From positions 9,477,120 to 9,541,119 of the forward strand of contig JAVDOI010000002.1 of NCBI GenBank assembly GCA_032191485.1: a stretch of 64,000 bases of DNA. Reading direction: 5' to 3'. The notes beneath the pieces are model-generated. The model saw only the letters and a list, made by a program, of their open reading frames with translations, did no database searches and was not told the origin of the DNA. The stretch is from Leptoclinus maculatus (lineage: Eukaryota > Chordata > Actinopteri > Perciformes > Stichaeidae). Below, one piece after another: positions 25,601 through 40,800 of this stretch; the stretch's first letter is position 1, and every line of letters begins with the position of its first letter. A program made the translations under genes and the position numbers.

Positions 25601-28600
25601 TGTCAGAGAATCTTCATTTTGTGTCTTTTATGGTATTGTACTGATATACAATCACAATTGTTGAAATCTGAAATCTGTCTGACACAGACTTCACAAACAA
25701 ATAACATTATGTTTCAAATGTAGTATTCCTGTTTTCTAATAGATTTCTCCATATTTAAGGTTTTACTGATTTTCACAGAGAAATATGCTCGTCTTTTCAA
25801 TACGTTTTTTTATGTTTTCACCCACCAAAAAGTTATGTCTAAAAAATGTACAGTAGACAACATCACTTTGCAATATTGACAGCTTAAAATTAATTCTTTC
25901 CACTATGGGAAAGTGGAAAGAAAAATTAACAGAAAATACCAATGAGCAGCTAATTACGTCCCTCAAATTTGTTACTGATTGTACTAAAAAGCATACACAA
26001 ACATATCCAACATTAAACCCATTACATACTGCAGCACTATATTTTAAAACCTAAAACATGCAGGAACAGTAGTCTCTATAGGCATTATATAATTCCTATA
26101 AAGACATACAGTGGATTCATACATTCACATAAGTGAGCTTTATCAAGTTTGTCTTTTTATCAGCCTGGATATGCCTTCTCTGTTTATTAAATATGCTTCT
26201 TTTGAAAGTATGTGTGAGTGTGGATTTTGTCTGTATGAACGTGTGCTTGAAACCGTAGCAGACGGAGACTGTCAGGGAAAAAACAAGCAAACTTCAATGA
26301 GAATGAATGGAATATGTGAATTAAGGTGTCTCATTGAGCCATCAGGGCCTAAGAGCCTATTCAGCATCTCAATTTACCACCATCTCTACTCACAAGACCA
26401 CATCAACGTCAGCCCCTCCTGTCTCCTTTCCACCTCTCCGCTCCAAAGCTTTCACTCGCTCTGTGGATCCACCCTCTCATTCACCCACTCGCTGGTCAAA
26501 AAAACAACTCTGCTGTGAATGAGCTGCCACGGCCCATCAAGCAAGTGAAAGCCGTTTGAACATCAGTTCTTTGGTTTTTATTATTTAGTCGGGGGAAAGA
26601 AAGTGGAGAAGAATGAAAAGATGCCAGTCAATTGCAAACCACCAATCAATACAGTGGCAGGTCTGGATAGTCAACATGCCCTTTTAAGCAGAAGTCCTCT
26701 TCTGCCTGATCTATGTGTGTTTATGCACTAGCCACTAGCAGGAAATTACATTTGAATGCACTGCACTGCAGGTCAATAATACTCAATGCAAATGAAACAT
26801 AGATTTATTGTCCGGTTGCTGAAACGGTGTTGCGTGTTTTAGGGTTTTTGCGGGTGGACATGTTTTTGTATGACATGACATTTATTTGCCTGTCATACAT
26901 GACACGATTACTCACAAAAAAAAGTGTAGTGTAGTGCGTGTAGCATTTAGCATTTTGTGTCAGTGCAAACAAAGCATTTACTATATTCACTGATTTGTAA
27001 AACAGTTACTTTTCTTAATTGTTGTTGTTGTTGTAAGAATGGATTGGAAAATGGATTCATATTCATAAAAGAAACATGCTGCTAAGGCTCAATTAGTCAA
27101 ATTCTATGGGCGAGTGTAGGACCTTTCTCTAAGGAAATTCATGCTTAATAAGCAACCCTGTGGCTCAAAAAAAAAGAATAGTTCAAACAACGATGTCTTC
27201 TGATTGGCGTCATATTCGTCTGCATTAACTGTGGGGTAAAGGAAGTGAGACTATTCACTTCAGCTGCCTGTATGTGACAGACGGGCGCCAGACACGAGCG
27301 CAGTGCAGTGTGGCAGTGCAGTGTGTCTGCGTGGGGGAAGAGTCGTGTCTCAAAGCGAGTGTGTTATTGACAGCTGTCACCTTCTCCATGAGCTGGCGAA
27401 GTTGCCTGCTGCGTGGGTCGCGGTTACACATGTTCTGGGCCGGTGCGACCACGGTACAGATACACTTCCCATCTGCGTCCTGTGCCGAGCTGTAGATCTG
27501 CCAGCCCTCCTCTGGGCTCGGGTACAGAGTCTGCAGAAACATAGAGACAGTATATATTTTAGACAAAGAGGAGAAAACTAAATGTTTTGCTTCTGTCTGC
27601 TGTTGTTTATCTACATTGCTACCAAGTAGGCTTTTCAAAATGCACAAGGGCAGACAAGATATTTCATTCTGCCAGCATGTATCAACAGCAATCTGAAAAG
27701 TGTTCCACCCTTATGAAACATTTCTAAACTAATTAATGTATCAGGTACTTAAAAAGGTTGTAGAAAGACTAATACATTCCATATCGTGATTAGTTGTGCC
27801 CATTCTGTCACCATACATTAGCGGCAAAGTCAGAATTTCTCCACGGCATTCTTTCCCTCTCTTGCAAACCCTGTCAAAAGTTACTCTTCCCCAAAGGCAA
27901 TTAATGGCAATTGATCCCTCCAACTACTCAAAATCGCTTGCAGTCTAATTTTAGTATGAACTGGAGAGCAACAGTGAGAGAGAGAGAAAGTGAAGCCAGA
28001 GATCAACAGAGGTGGCGCTCACAGCAGGAGACGAGAGAGATGGAGGATAGAAGAGTCAGAGGGAGAAAATAAGCAGAAACGGTTGCAGATTAAGATAAGA
28101 ACATTGGTGGAAAATACACAAAGGGATGAAAAACACAAACGGCATGACAGAGATATGAGCTCGATAGAGGATGAAGAAAGACAAAGACAAATGGGAGGAA
28201 AATGAAGGTTTCAAAGTAAACGAGGAAAGAGACAGGGATCAGGCCAGGCTGTGTGAAAGCAGAGCGTCTAATAAGTTTGGACACAGAGAGGAAATGGAGC
28301 TATTCGGGATCGATAATGCAGCCCGTAACCAGTGCAGGAGGGGCGAGGCTGAGAGGATGAATGTCTCTCTCTGACTAATCCAATCAAAAGTAGTGCGCAC
28401 GCAGTTTACGCGAAGGCCTGGCCAGGACGATCCGTTCATTCACGCCGCATCTACACACACACTCAGCATATGAAGCAAAGTGTAATGGGAGAAGGAGCAG
28501 CCATCTTTAGTGATACAATTAAGGACCCATCCGCATAAGTGGAAAGAAAAAGGCTGGATGTAAAATCTTGTGGCTCGGCGCGCCGCTCTCCTGCTTCCCT

Positions 28601-31600
28601 CTGAGCAGTGCTGTGCTGTGTGGGGATCAGATTAAAATGTCTTGGGGGACAGAGGGACTGTGTGATTGGAGTGTAAAGTAGCAACCACCCTGCAAGCCAA
28701 TGTGCTTGCTGTCACATCTTGTCACTCCTGCCAATCCCTTGGCACCCCCAACCCCCCCTCTCCCTTCCCTCTCCTGTTCTCACTGCTCTTTCCCTTTTCC
28801 TCCTCGCACAGTGAATTATAAATCGGACTTACTCCAAATGAATTGCGGGCCAGCAGACTACAGCTACGTGAGTGACTTAAATAAGCCGTAATGTCAACCA
28901 TAACAATGATATTATACATTCTTTTCATATTTGATCTGTTTCATTATTTTCTAGGTATATTACCGGTAAGTTGAAAAAATGAATACATCTAAATTCCATT
29001 AAACTAAGAAAGGAGTAATATACCATTCATATTTTCTATTAAATACGTACATTATTGATATTTCAGTGTGACAGACTGCGCACTCTCTAAATTATTATTC
29101 TATTATTCTTAATATTGATGCATATGCGAGTCAGTGTGCAGACAGTTCCTGCAGTGACTTGCGCAAATTCTTTTTTTCTGTCATTCAGCACCTTTCTTTA
29201 TCGTTAGTCTTCCTTCTTTGGGGCAATCCAGCTTCATACGGCTGTTAGGTGGGGAGACGACGGAGGTCTACAGAGGCCAGAGTTGGAGTTAAAACAAAGA
29301 CAGAAGAAGCAGTCTCCACAGCAGAGGCCTTCTCCAATTTCTTTCAACCGCATCTGACTGTCTATTTCATTCTGCCATTGCCTGAGGGAGAGATTTGCCT
29401 CCTCTGTCTGCTTCTCTGCCCACATCTCACTCACTGTCAGGACTTGTGATTTATTGCAGCACACGTGTGTGTACGAGTGTATAAGTGTGTGTACGTTTAA
29501 GTATTTCTGTGAGTATACATGTCTGTAAATATTTGCTGACGCACATGCAAGCAAGAACAGCCCATATGTGCATTTTTGTTCATGCCGCATTTACATGGTT
29601 GAAATCTTACAGATTATTATTATTATTATGCGTGCATTTGGACATGCATTTAAAAACTGCAGCTACACTGCTGCTCTACCCCCGAGAGGGATTGTTGGGC
29701 TGCTCTACGCATGATTACTGCAGGACGTTAGGAGAGCACATGCAATGGCTGCTACGATACTGCGGACCTGTGTGTTGGATCTTCTCACCGACTTCTCATT
29801 ACAGTTCATATCCTGCGGTGTAAACAGGTGGAGGCTCGCTTGCCTCAAACAGCAGAATCCACTTATGTTACTCTGAGGGTATGTGCAGCCTCCTGCATTT
29901 GATAAAATTACCTCATAGGGGGGGCTTGTCTGCCTACACACCAGATATTCACTTTCGGTTAAGAAGGATTCTTGCGAATGGATGCAGAAGTGGGCATCAA
30001 TATTTCATACGGCGATCAGCCTGAAAGGGAGCCACAGTTGGTGTCACACAGATTTTGTATGATATGTGACATAGTGGGCAGTAATAAGCAAGACGTTCAA
30101 AATGCATCAAAGTACATTTTTTGAGGCATGTCGGCTCCATTATCATAATACTTTCTTCATTTTTCCAACATGTTTAAACTCACGCTGTGCTCATGTGCTT
30201 TTTTGCCCAAGCCAGGGAGTTTTCACAGCATCACATCTTCTCCTCTCTTCATTAATGTTTCATAAATGCTGGGCTGAAATTAGGAGCTTATTTGATGCAG
30301 TTCCAATTTCATTACCACCCACCTATCCATTCTGCACCAGCTTCCCCGCTCTCAACACAGTAGCAGTTTTGAGAGCAGGAGGGCAAAAGATAATGCTGAA
30401 ATGCAAATGTGCTCTGTGTCCCTATATGCTTTGTGTCACCAGTCGTTTCAGGGACATCTATATACCGGCACTCGTGTGCAAGTGATATCCCGGGGTGCAA
30501 GTAGTAACCTTGAATATGTTTTGGAACACTGTTTATTTATATAAATATGATTAGGTCTCCTCTCTCCAGCGAAGAGTGGCTTATTGAAATTGTGTTCATT
30601 TGACATAGTGCTCACACCATGCAGCCTATCAGATATCTTATTAGTGTCGGAAAAACAAGTTGTTTTACAGAACAATATTTAGGGTGTGCACAGTGGAATA
30701 TACAGAATAATATTCAGGGTATGCGGAGTGAAATGAGTGAATATTGTTTGCATACTGCAGGCAGGTCGAGGCCTCGGGAGTATTAATGTTTGAGTAGTGG
30801 TGATAACATAACCTGTGCTATCAGTTGTGGCTAGCTGGGGGCACTTCAGGTCGGGGGGGGGTAATCCTCTCCTGCCCAGACACAGACAGTGGTTTCAGGA
30901 GAGAGGAGGTGTTCTCTTCACTCTCCCAGAAATTCACCCATTAGATGTGCGGGATGAAATAGAATATGTAAAGCGCAAGATTTGAAGCTGTCACAGTCAT
31001 GGCTGCCATGCAAAAGCCAATTAAGAGAGAAGTGAAAACAATAGGAGACTGCAGAGGGCAAGAGAGATGAAAAATCAATTGGGCTTGCTGCTCACTAAAG
31101 TGAAATTTGCTCTTTTAGATTTCTGGCCTGCCTCTTTTGTGCCACCCCAGGGTTTCCTCTGTTCCCATGACATCCCGACTTACAGCCTGTGTCTGTGAAG
31201 TCCCACCATCCACAGCTGGCATGTCCTCCAACCCCAACCTCCCAATCCTCTCAATAGAAAGAAACCAATGAAAGTGGGAGTTACTGAGACACTGATAGAA
31301 AGAGTTGTGGTTTGAGAAAGGCTGACTGAGGAGGAGAGAGGTGGCTCTAATTTCCTCTAGCTTAGTTCAAACACTGGCCAGTTACAGTGCTGAATGACAA
31401 CTTCAGTGAAATCCCTGCTGAGAGTGGGGAAGAGGAGATGAGACGAGAGGGTGTGGCCATTACTAAGTGGTAAAAAGTGGTAACCAAACACTCCTCCTCT
31501 GCTTCCTGTACGCTGACGACAGAAGAGACCAGGCTAGTGTAGTTTAGGTGCGACTATTATGAAACTAACTTAACTAACCATCTTGTGTTGTTACCTGAGT

Positions 31601-34600
31601 GCTTCCTCACAGTGCAAAGTCAGAACCCTTGTGTTGTAAATTATGAAAAATAGTTCAGAGGGATTATCCAATTAGATAATCGAAACTTGTGGTATCACTG
31701 TCGAGAGTTGCGGGGATGGACTTCCTCTGGCGTTTCATTAGACCGACTCTGTAGCTGGCTGCTGTAAAGCCAGAGCTAAATGAGATCATAAATCTACAGC
31801 TCCCCTTACTTCATGAGCATGACAGGAAGTCTATTATAACTTTCATAAGCAGCAGGCAGCAGGGGCAAAGAAGGCAGAAGCAGGCACAGGTCCTGAGATA
31901 TGAGGAGAGAGCTGACCACAGCACTGTGACCTGAGTTTGCCATCACATCTGAGAGACGGACAGTGTAAGAACAGAAGGACTGAGAACAAGTTGTACAGAG
32001 AGGAAGAAAGAAGCATTTCGAAAATGTAAGAGGCGTCAAAGAGAGATAGTCTAAGAGATAGTAAGGATACAAAATATTAACAGATGTGCCACCGATGTAA
32101 TCTACGTATCTCTTAATTCTGTTTCCATCGCACAACTTCGTTTATCCAAGTTTTACAGCTTCACTTTCTTTTTTGTGTTTTATGCCAGACAATAACTTCT
32201 CTGAACGCTTGTCCCCAGCAAACATCTGTCCCTGCTATACAGAGCTCAATCCTGTTCTATACTATGGCCAAACAATCAGATCACATTTTTCAAATTTGCT
32301 GGGCATTGCCGTAATTCACCCAACACAAATAAACATGCAAATACACACCCCCCACGTTCTTCAAATGAACAATCGGTCAATCCTCAATGCACAGGCCAGC
32401 TGCTGGCCTTCACAATAAAACTCAATGAAGACTCCTAGTGAAGTCTCTGGTCTCTCCTGCACCACGAGGAAAACCGATTACCACAATCAGCGCAGCATGC
32501 TTGCCAGTCAATAATATGACTCATAAAGTCCTCGTGCCTCTCTCTCTCCCCGCTGCCTCCCTTTCCCTCCCTGCTGCCTCGCACTTTCTCCCACTCCATC
32601 ACTCACGTGACTGCCATCCCTCCTCCCGCGTGGTGTCCTGCTCGCTTCCCATCTGCATCTCACTCGTTCCAATCCGGATAACGCTTGAATTGACAGTGGG
32701 GGGGGGGTGGGCAGATGCGTCAAGCGTTTTTTTTGTTTTTTTTTGGTAGTGGGGGGAGGGGGGCTCAGTTGGAGAACTCTTGGAGAAGTGAGAGAAAATT
32801 ACACTCACCAATGCTCAGCACTTTACAAGCTACAACTTGTATACTTTTTTTGGAGCAGGCTGCTAGTGCCGTGCCAGGTGCCCCGGTGTAAAGCATTTGG
32901 CATCCCGTCTCTGTCAGACGGTTACAAGATGGCTCTATCACTGGAGCTGGTGTTACATAGAGGAGGGAGTCGAGAGTGGCAGGGTATAGCTGGTGTGAGA
33001 AAACATTGCATAAACTGTTAGAATACAGTCAGTGGTTCAAATGGAGGCAAATATGGAATTTTGTGTATTGTGAAATCATCAAATTGCTTTTGAAGGGCAA
33101 AGCAATGATTCAGGCTCAAATTCAGTTGGGCTGGAATTACACTCATAATGACAAATTAACCGTTTCTAAAGCCTGATTATGAGACCAATTATAGAGTCTG
33201 GGATCAATACTGCTGTTTTTGTACACAGGCTGCCACACAATTAGCTCATGTATCAAAACAATTTTAATGATATTACGATGAGGTTTCACGCAGACTTACA
33301 GGTAGTGGAGGACACCTTGTCGGGGTCTGAACGCAAATCAAGTTTGGTTTGCTGATAAGCATAAAAGCAAAGCGCTCAAATAAAATTCTGCAGCAGTGTT
33401 TAATCTTGAATCCATAGCCGAGAATCAATCTTTACAATCTGCTTTATTGGATTGCACAGTGGCTGTGATAAAGTTTACAGTCCCACATGCTGACAGACAC
33501 AGAGACTGGGTGACCCCAATCAGATTCGGGAGCCCAGGCTCTTTGTACTCTGCCATTTGTTGTTCTGTACGCTCCCCTTTGATGGTGAGAATATTCTCTT
33601 CACTCTTCTGCCTCACAGCTTTCTTATTTTAGATATCAGAGGGAGAGGCACCACACAAATGCTGTGCTGTCTTTCAGTGCAGTATTATGGGTATACAACC
33701 ACAGTATGTCAAGTTTTATGATTTTATGTATGCATATCTTGCACGCACACATGTGAACACATACAAACTAAATTAGTTTATTGAACAATAAACTATAATG
33801 TGCGAGTAATCCTTTATTTACGCACTGTGTCCATCAAATTTGACAGTGAGCAGGTACTTCTGAAGTGGTTTATGTCTTATTATTGATATAAAGCAGACAT
33901 TATGTTAATAGACTCTTTATTTTTGGCTGTATCTTGCAGAGCACACCATGGTTCAATTCTTGGACTAATCTTGTTTGTATTATATAACTTACCGCTGGGA
34001 AACTTGTTTGCAAGTATTATGACCATACTGCACTAAATGATGCTTTGCATTTCAGGTGGGTGGCTCAGAATTCACTCCAGCTAAAATGCAGGTATAACAA
34101 GTCATTATTTTTAGTGATTAAAGTTAGGGTGGGCAATGTATTTTAGAAACCTTTTTGTTGAAATTCTCTTTACATCCAGACAGAAATCGACTGCCTACCT
34201 ACCCGCACACACTCTGCCCGTTACCGGAGCCTAATAGCTTGACAGCGTTGAGTAATTACAATAGCTGTTTACATTACATTTTGTTTACATTGTTTACGAC
34301 CATTATGATAATTCTGGGGTTGTGGCGTTGGAGGGAGGCCTGAAGGGACGGGCTGTCGGTGTTGCTGACTTGGGGACTTTCTTGCTACATTTGGCAACTT
34401 TTGGAGCTTTTGCTGCTACTTTTTTATTGGAAAACCGTTGGCAGCACTGGGCTGTGTTTTTCATTTGGTTAATGTTTCAAATCTAGCGTACTCTTAGTTT
34501 TACCAGTGTATCCTACCCAAGCTTTAACATGTCGCAAAACTAATTTGGCAGTGTCATGGTGACTGTGTCCAAGATGTACCTTTTGATTTGATTTCAGCTT

Positions 34601-36052
34601 TAAAATGAATGTTAAAATACCATTCTAGATTTCTTCTTGCACTTAAGGAATATCAAATATAGCTAACTGCAATTTTATAAATGGATGAATAATGTGTTGT
34701 TGTTGTTATAATATAAGCAAATTGCGTGCGCACAGCCTGGCAGGTCTACAGCTTTTCTTCGCATGACCATCCAGTGCAGCCCCACTAGTTCCATGCAAGT
34801 GTTAAGAGTGGTCTCTTCCGCTCATTAAGGAACATGGTTTTCTACTATCCAGATGTGCGCAAGCATCCAGGCAGTGTTGTGCTCGGTGCCATCGCAGACA
34901 AGGCACATACAAACTCAGGCAGCTGTGTTCATGGAACAGCTGGCTGGTTAAAAGACGGACGCAGCAAGCAAGTGAAGCAGGCAGACTTTGCAAATAGCTC
35001 TGAGCTGGGAGAATATGGGACGCAGCATGCATGGATGCCGTGTGGGGGGGTGGGGGAGCAGCCACGCAATGCAATGGCCACTGGCACGCTAGCACCACAT
35101 TGTCACTGTGATTATCTTTGATTAGAGCGCTAAACATTGTGTGAGTCGTGACTGCTTCTTAGATCATCACAGGCAAATGTCTCATTAATAGTGATGGGAC
35201 TTTGAGGCTGGGTTTTACATTAAAGTTTTATTCACTGCCATTGTTTATGAGAGGAGATTATTCCTGTCTCAAAGCGGAGACATTTCCCATCACATTAGGC
35301 TGTTATACTGTAATAATCCCTGGCACAATCGGTGCCTGCAATCAGTTTTGATGAAATGAACTCCAATGGTAGCCTTTTTCCTCGATTGGTTTGCGAATGA
35401 AAGTTGCCTGAAAGAAATATATCCACTCATAACTATGTATAACATTTTTATTGTAGCCAGTCTTTTGAAATGCAAATGATGAGGCTTCCAGTCATGAGTC
35501 TTGATTAGAATGAGTTTACTGAAAAGAAACCCTTTGACCCTGAGCAGGATAAGCAGCTATAGAAAATAAATGGATGGCTTTATCCAGGCCATACCCCCCT
35601 GGGGGAAAGGTGGGTGTTCAATAGGATTATCATGTTTAGTGCTGTAAATGATTCAAACATGCCTTGCACTCTGACATTGTTGCGGAGGTTAGATTATGAT
35701 TTTACTTTGATGTTGTATTAAAAAAAAATGACCTGCTGCAATATGTACATGTTGTAGGAAAGATTCAAAATAATGAATGAAAAAGCTTTTAGCTAGGTGC
35801 TTGTCATTTTTTTTTTTTACAAAGGTAGCACTCTGCTAAGATGCCTTTTTCTCAAAAGAAGACATTCGAACCCAAAACCTCACTGCAACACAAAGGAGAC
35901 ATGAAGCGAGGGATTGATAAAAAAAACTCTTCTTCAAACAGATGGACCTTCACCCCTGAGAGAAGAATGCCTAAACATAGTCAGGGCATATATTACAACA
36001 CACAAACACATGTACAGGCCAGAAAGCACGCATTAACGCATGCACGCACACA

Positions 36053-36107
<55 letters not shown>

Positions 36108-37556
36108 CCAGATGGTCGTAGATCTCTTGGGACGTTCAATTTCATCCAATCATTCAACAGACCAAGGCATTTGCTTAATGGGTAAGGTGCCATAAAAACA
36201 CACTCAGGGTAGAGTCAAAGGCAATCATTAACCGCTGATGAACCAGAAAATATCTAATTTATTTGGCTGCTTGATATTTCTCATCCTCTACCTTACCGCC
36301 CATTAGCACACTGAGACAGACAGACACACAAAACCGGCGTGTGCGCGTCCGCATTAAACAGAAGACAAACTACTGTGTAAACACAATTTTAATATAAAAA
36401 ACCTTAGCAAAAAACTCAACCAAAACAGTTTTTTTTTTAAAGTTACAAAACATTGTCTTCTCAAAACCTTTATGATCTCCCTTCATGCCAGAGTATTATA
36501 GGAGGATTGAGAGGATTTTGAGACGAACGGAGCGAAATAAGACCTACTCGAAACTGTAACATTGTCTCAACCTCCCCCGTCTTCCTCGTCACCTCTGGAT
36601 CTGAGCACCATCCTTCTCACCCTGGAGGTGAATGACAGATGGGATCAGCCTGAACATCACTCAGAACCGCTCTCTACCTCCCGTCACCCTGGCAAAAAAC
36701 ATATGATTTACCACCGCCGTTCACGCTGCGTCCTCCGCCTCTCACAATCGCACAATTCAGCAGCATTATTCTTAATGTGACTCACACACACACCAACACC
36801 TTCATCATTCACGTTTGGTTGAAACGCATGCACGTCTACCTCCTTCATCTTTCTCTTATTGATACATCACAGCCCTCACGGTCCCTCTCCCATCTGAAAC
36901 CACTCAGCTGTTAGTTAAACATATAGACACACATCAACTTACAGGCTAGTATCTTTCCGATTCTTAACTATCTGCCTCCGTCATCTGCTGTGTCACGCTC
37001 TTTCATCTCTTTCTTTCTAACATTCACAGCGGGACAGATACAGTGCACACACAAAAAAAAAGCGAAGGAAGTCATACGCACGCTGACAATCCTCTCCGAG
37101 GTGCCCCCTCTGGAGATCGTTGTCCCGTTGAGTCCCACCAGTGAGGGCAGAGTCTGAGACATCCAGTTGGTCACCATGGCCATGGTGCTGAGCACCGCCC
37201 CGATCTTTAGCATGGGAACGCTCATGTTTGCTCCGCTGCGGGGCCCCCCGGTGCAAACGGCCCTACAGCCGTCCCTGCCCTGCCCTGCCCTGGACCTCAG
37301 CTCCAGTCAAAACCCCTCTCTGCTCCAGGCAGCCCAGGCAGGGATCCGGCCAGTCAGCTTCAGCCTCAGCACGAGCAGCTGCAGAGCGCCCCCAGAGCTG
37401 GTGAAATACAGTTACCACACTCACACACCGCTGGCTCAGTCAAAGGGACAGCCAGAGACCGGTTAGAGGAGAGCAGCTCACATCCAGCAGCATCACGCTG
37501 GAATCTTCCCTCTCAGAGTGACTGCCTCAGCCTCACCCCCTCCCTCTCCCTCACTC

Positions 37557-37614
<58 letters not shown>

Positions 37615-37773
37615 CCCTCTCTTCCTCAAGATGCAGAGCTGCGCATTGGCTGCCTCTCTGTCTCAACCCCTCCCAATCAGCCTCGGCTCTGTTCTTGCCA
37701 GCCCTGTTTTGCATGCATGTATCCATTATTTTCTCTTTCTCTGACATTTGGCTGTTCTTTTATGACTCACATC

Positions 37774-37810
<37 letters not shown>

Positions 37811-40800
37811 ATGTACTTATTTCTGAGGCTGATTTCAGAGAGCTGATCTGCTGCTCTATGTTATGTGGCATGTGTGCTCCAAAGGCATTCCAGGCAAAGT
37901 AGACTGTCCTCATCACATTGTCTGTACTGGATGGAGGATGATGGATGGATTTAAAGTTGGCCAGGGATTCGTGAGGGGAGACATGGCTGTCAAGGTATTA
38001 ATGTGGGAGAGATCCAGGTGCTGCTGCCCACGGCTGCTTCTGACAGCTCATCCGTCATTCTGCTTCATGGCATATCCTAAATCAGACTGTAGGTTGCACT
38101 TTTACAGTATCTTACCAACTCCACGATGTCCGAGGCGTAAATATCCCCATCTTCACTTGACACTTACTGCTGCTTATGCTCTGAAACGGATGATTGAATT
38201 GACGTTTATGACAAAACATATTGAAGCTATTAAAAGCTTATTACTATGTTGTTTTTTTTAAATTGGTACATTTTTTACCATTGTCGTGTTGCTATAATCC
38301 AAATGGCTTTCGCTTTCAGCACAATCATAGCAGGAAAGCCAGTGTCAGATATCATACCAATCGCTTTGCTGCCTATTTTGGTGTCATTTCACCTCAGGGC
38401 ATGCTTTGAGTTTATTTCAGGATGGATTTAAGAAGTGTTCTGAAGACTTTAGTTTTTAAAGTCATATTTGTCTGACCTCTACCGCCATGGCCCAGATGAA
38501 ATGAGGGGAATGGGAACTAGAGGGGGTCTCGAATTTCTCTTTAAAACTTGAAGCGTCTCCTCGCAACGATTTCCAGCAACATACATGGACAGCTGGCAGT
38601 GTCATTTTACGCCCTAAACAACCGTGAATAATGATGACAGAATGTCCTGCTCAGACAAAAACGGCCAGGTCATCTCCTTTCCTTTGCCTGCTGCGCTGGT
38701 CTGCTGACTTATTCAGTTTGTCAGCCATGGATGGGCTCCTTTCCCCACACAGTCACGTTGGGTGAGTGATATGGGCTCCTCTGTGTGGGGGCGCGCTGTG
38801 AAGTGATATGAGAAGAGACAGCTTTCTGAGCCCCATCCAAAAAAATGTCAGCCCTCCTCAGCTCACCTGCTGCTCCCACATCAGTCTTCGCATGTCTCTG
38901 CTCCTCTATTTCTGCAGCGAGACTGACCCCTTGTGGTTACCGGTGGAATCGCACCCAATATGCTGCCTTACACACAGCCAGCCAGAGAGCGAGCCAGTGC
39001 CAGTCATTGTTGTGCCATATAAATAACTGGTGACAGGTAGTTGTCATTTTTTGGGAATGTGTCATGGTGATGTGAGGGGGCATGTGGCAGCGCTGTTTCG
39101 AATCGCACTGTTCCATGTCTAACAGGGAGAAAAGGTTAAAGTAGTATACACACACACGCACACACTGCTTCTTCTTAGAAGGGTAATGCCAAGGTCCACG
39201 GGTATGTTGGAAATAGCCTGGAGCCAAGTGAATATGTCAAATATATCATCTGATTACATTTCACAGGTGATTCGTTATCGATCGAAGTAGTTGTCTACAG
39301 CTAAACGAGTATGTAATCGATCATTATAATGATCATACATAATAAAGTATCCCCAGTTTTTTACTGAAATTTTATTAAATATTAATTTTGTATTCAAGAA
39401 TTTTTTTCCCTTGCAAGTTTCATGTGAGGTGAGGAAACCCTTTTGTTTTGTCATGTACAATGTACATTTCCTTTGCTGCACCACCGTGTAAAGAGAATGC
39501 AGTAATCGTCACATTCACAGGGTGGCAGCAAAGGTTCAAACATAAATACGGACGTCCTTTACCCTTTTATCTTTAGTTAACTAAGCTCCCTTTCTTCGCC
39601 TCCTGGTACTCAAGTAAGAGGGCTGACTGAAAATGAAAAATCACTCCAAGAGATCACTTACCCCATGTACTGCTGTGGTCACTGTGCAAGATGTAAGCTT
39701 GATAATTCACTGCCAGTAGAAATCCATGGCTACAGCACATTGATCTTAATCTTAATTTGTCTTCCAGTGGTCACAATGTGTACAGTTTGACTGTTGAACA
39801 TGTTCTTAATGATGCCGTATGCAATAGACACTAAACACACAAATTACTCTAAACTAGTGAGGATCATATTTGACATAATGCTTTCCCTATAGCCCCCAAC
39901 CCTTACAGAGAATTGGTCCTCCTCACAGAGTTGGCAGCAGTTATTATTGCCGTGTGTGTAACTCGTTTTATGTTTAGGCTTTCTCGTGATCTTAAAATGA
40001 TAAAAACAAGCTTTCATGATCACACAATAACTATTTTCTGGTCTCAAAATAACCCAAACTGTCTTGTGATCATTTAATAAATGGGTACAAAATTCTGGAA
40101 TTTGATAATAATCAATAGTCAGCAGTCATTGAGAAGTCTCAGCTAGTTATGTTGTTTCCACAGCCTACTGCAGCTGCAGCTGAGTCCCTGACATGTTCAT
40201 GTAAATCTTAGTCAATATAGACTAAATTGGACATAGTAGTTATATAGTAATATTACTATAGGTACTGTGGTCATGCACAAATAGAGTGACCTTCCTCTTT
40301 CTTCAGATAATAGATCATTACCACATCAAAATAAAACCTTAAAGGCAACCGTATGCATTTTCCCAAGCCCTCTTTTTTTCTCTTTCATTGTGTCTTGGTA
40401 ACATCGGTGTGGACAACTCTGTTCTCTTTCTAGTTTGATGGCAATGCTTTTTATTGCATAGAGAACTGACACGTCTTTATTCATTGGTGACAATAAGAAA
40501 AATGTGCATGCTGCACCTGCTGAGTGTATAATAAGTGAAGCCATAGGGGCTGCCGTCAGACACCCCCCACCCCCCCCACATCATATCTTCTCTCGGAGGT
40601 TCTCGCCGCGGAGCTCTTTTCTGCACCTGAGTGCACCTGAACTCTTTCAAACTCAAAATTCCTCTCATAAAGTGCAGGTGAGATGCCATCTTTTGTAAAG
40701 TGATGGACCCAATAAAGGATGAGAATAATGAGTGTCATGAGGACAATCTGCCGTACCTCAAAGAATCCCAGGCTCTGCCAATCAACTGTCTAATCACAGA

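Larger units (their letters stand above)
21304..27380 (-). other. olfm2: olfm2 intron 2 (exon 2 to exon 3)
   Basis: 6,077 bp, phase 0. It holds a cluster of transposon-derived segments (22510-23822) and a diverged direct duplication (24322-24820). The rest is AT-rich unique-looking sequence without exon-like frames. Confidence 0.9.
27531..37081 (-). other. olfm2: olfm2 intron 1 of the 1B transcript (part of intron 1 of 1A)
   Basis: 9,551 bp. Contents: a polypurine stretch on the plus strand at about 27970-28380, a small tandem duplication at 30667-30736, and a CA repeat at 36057-36106. No further exon is recognised. Confidence 0.85.

Noticed and set aside
27990..28374. Arg/Glu/Lys-rich plus-strand frames
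   Set aside because: They are a by-product of a purine-rich low-complexity region.
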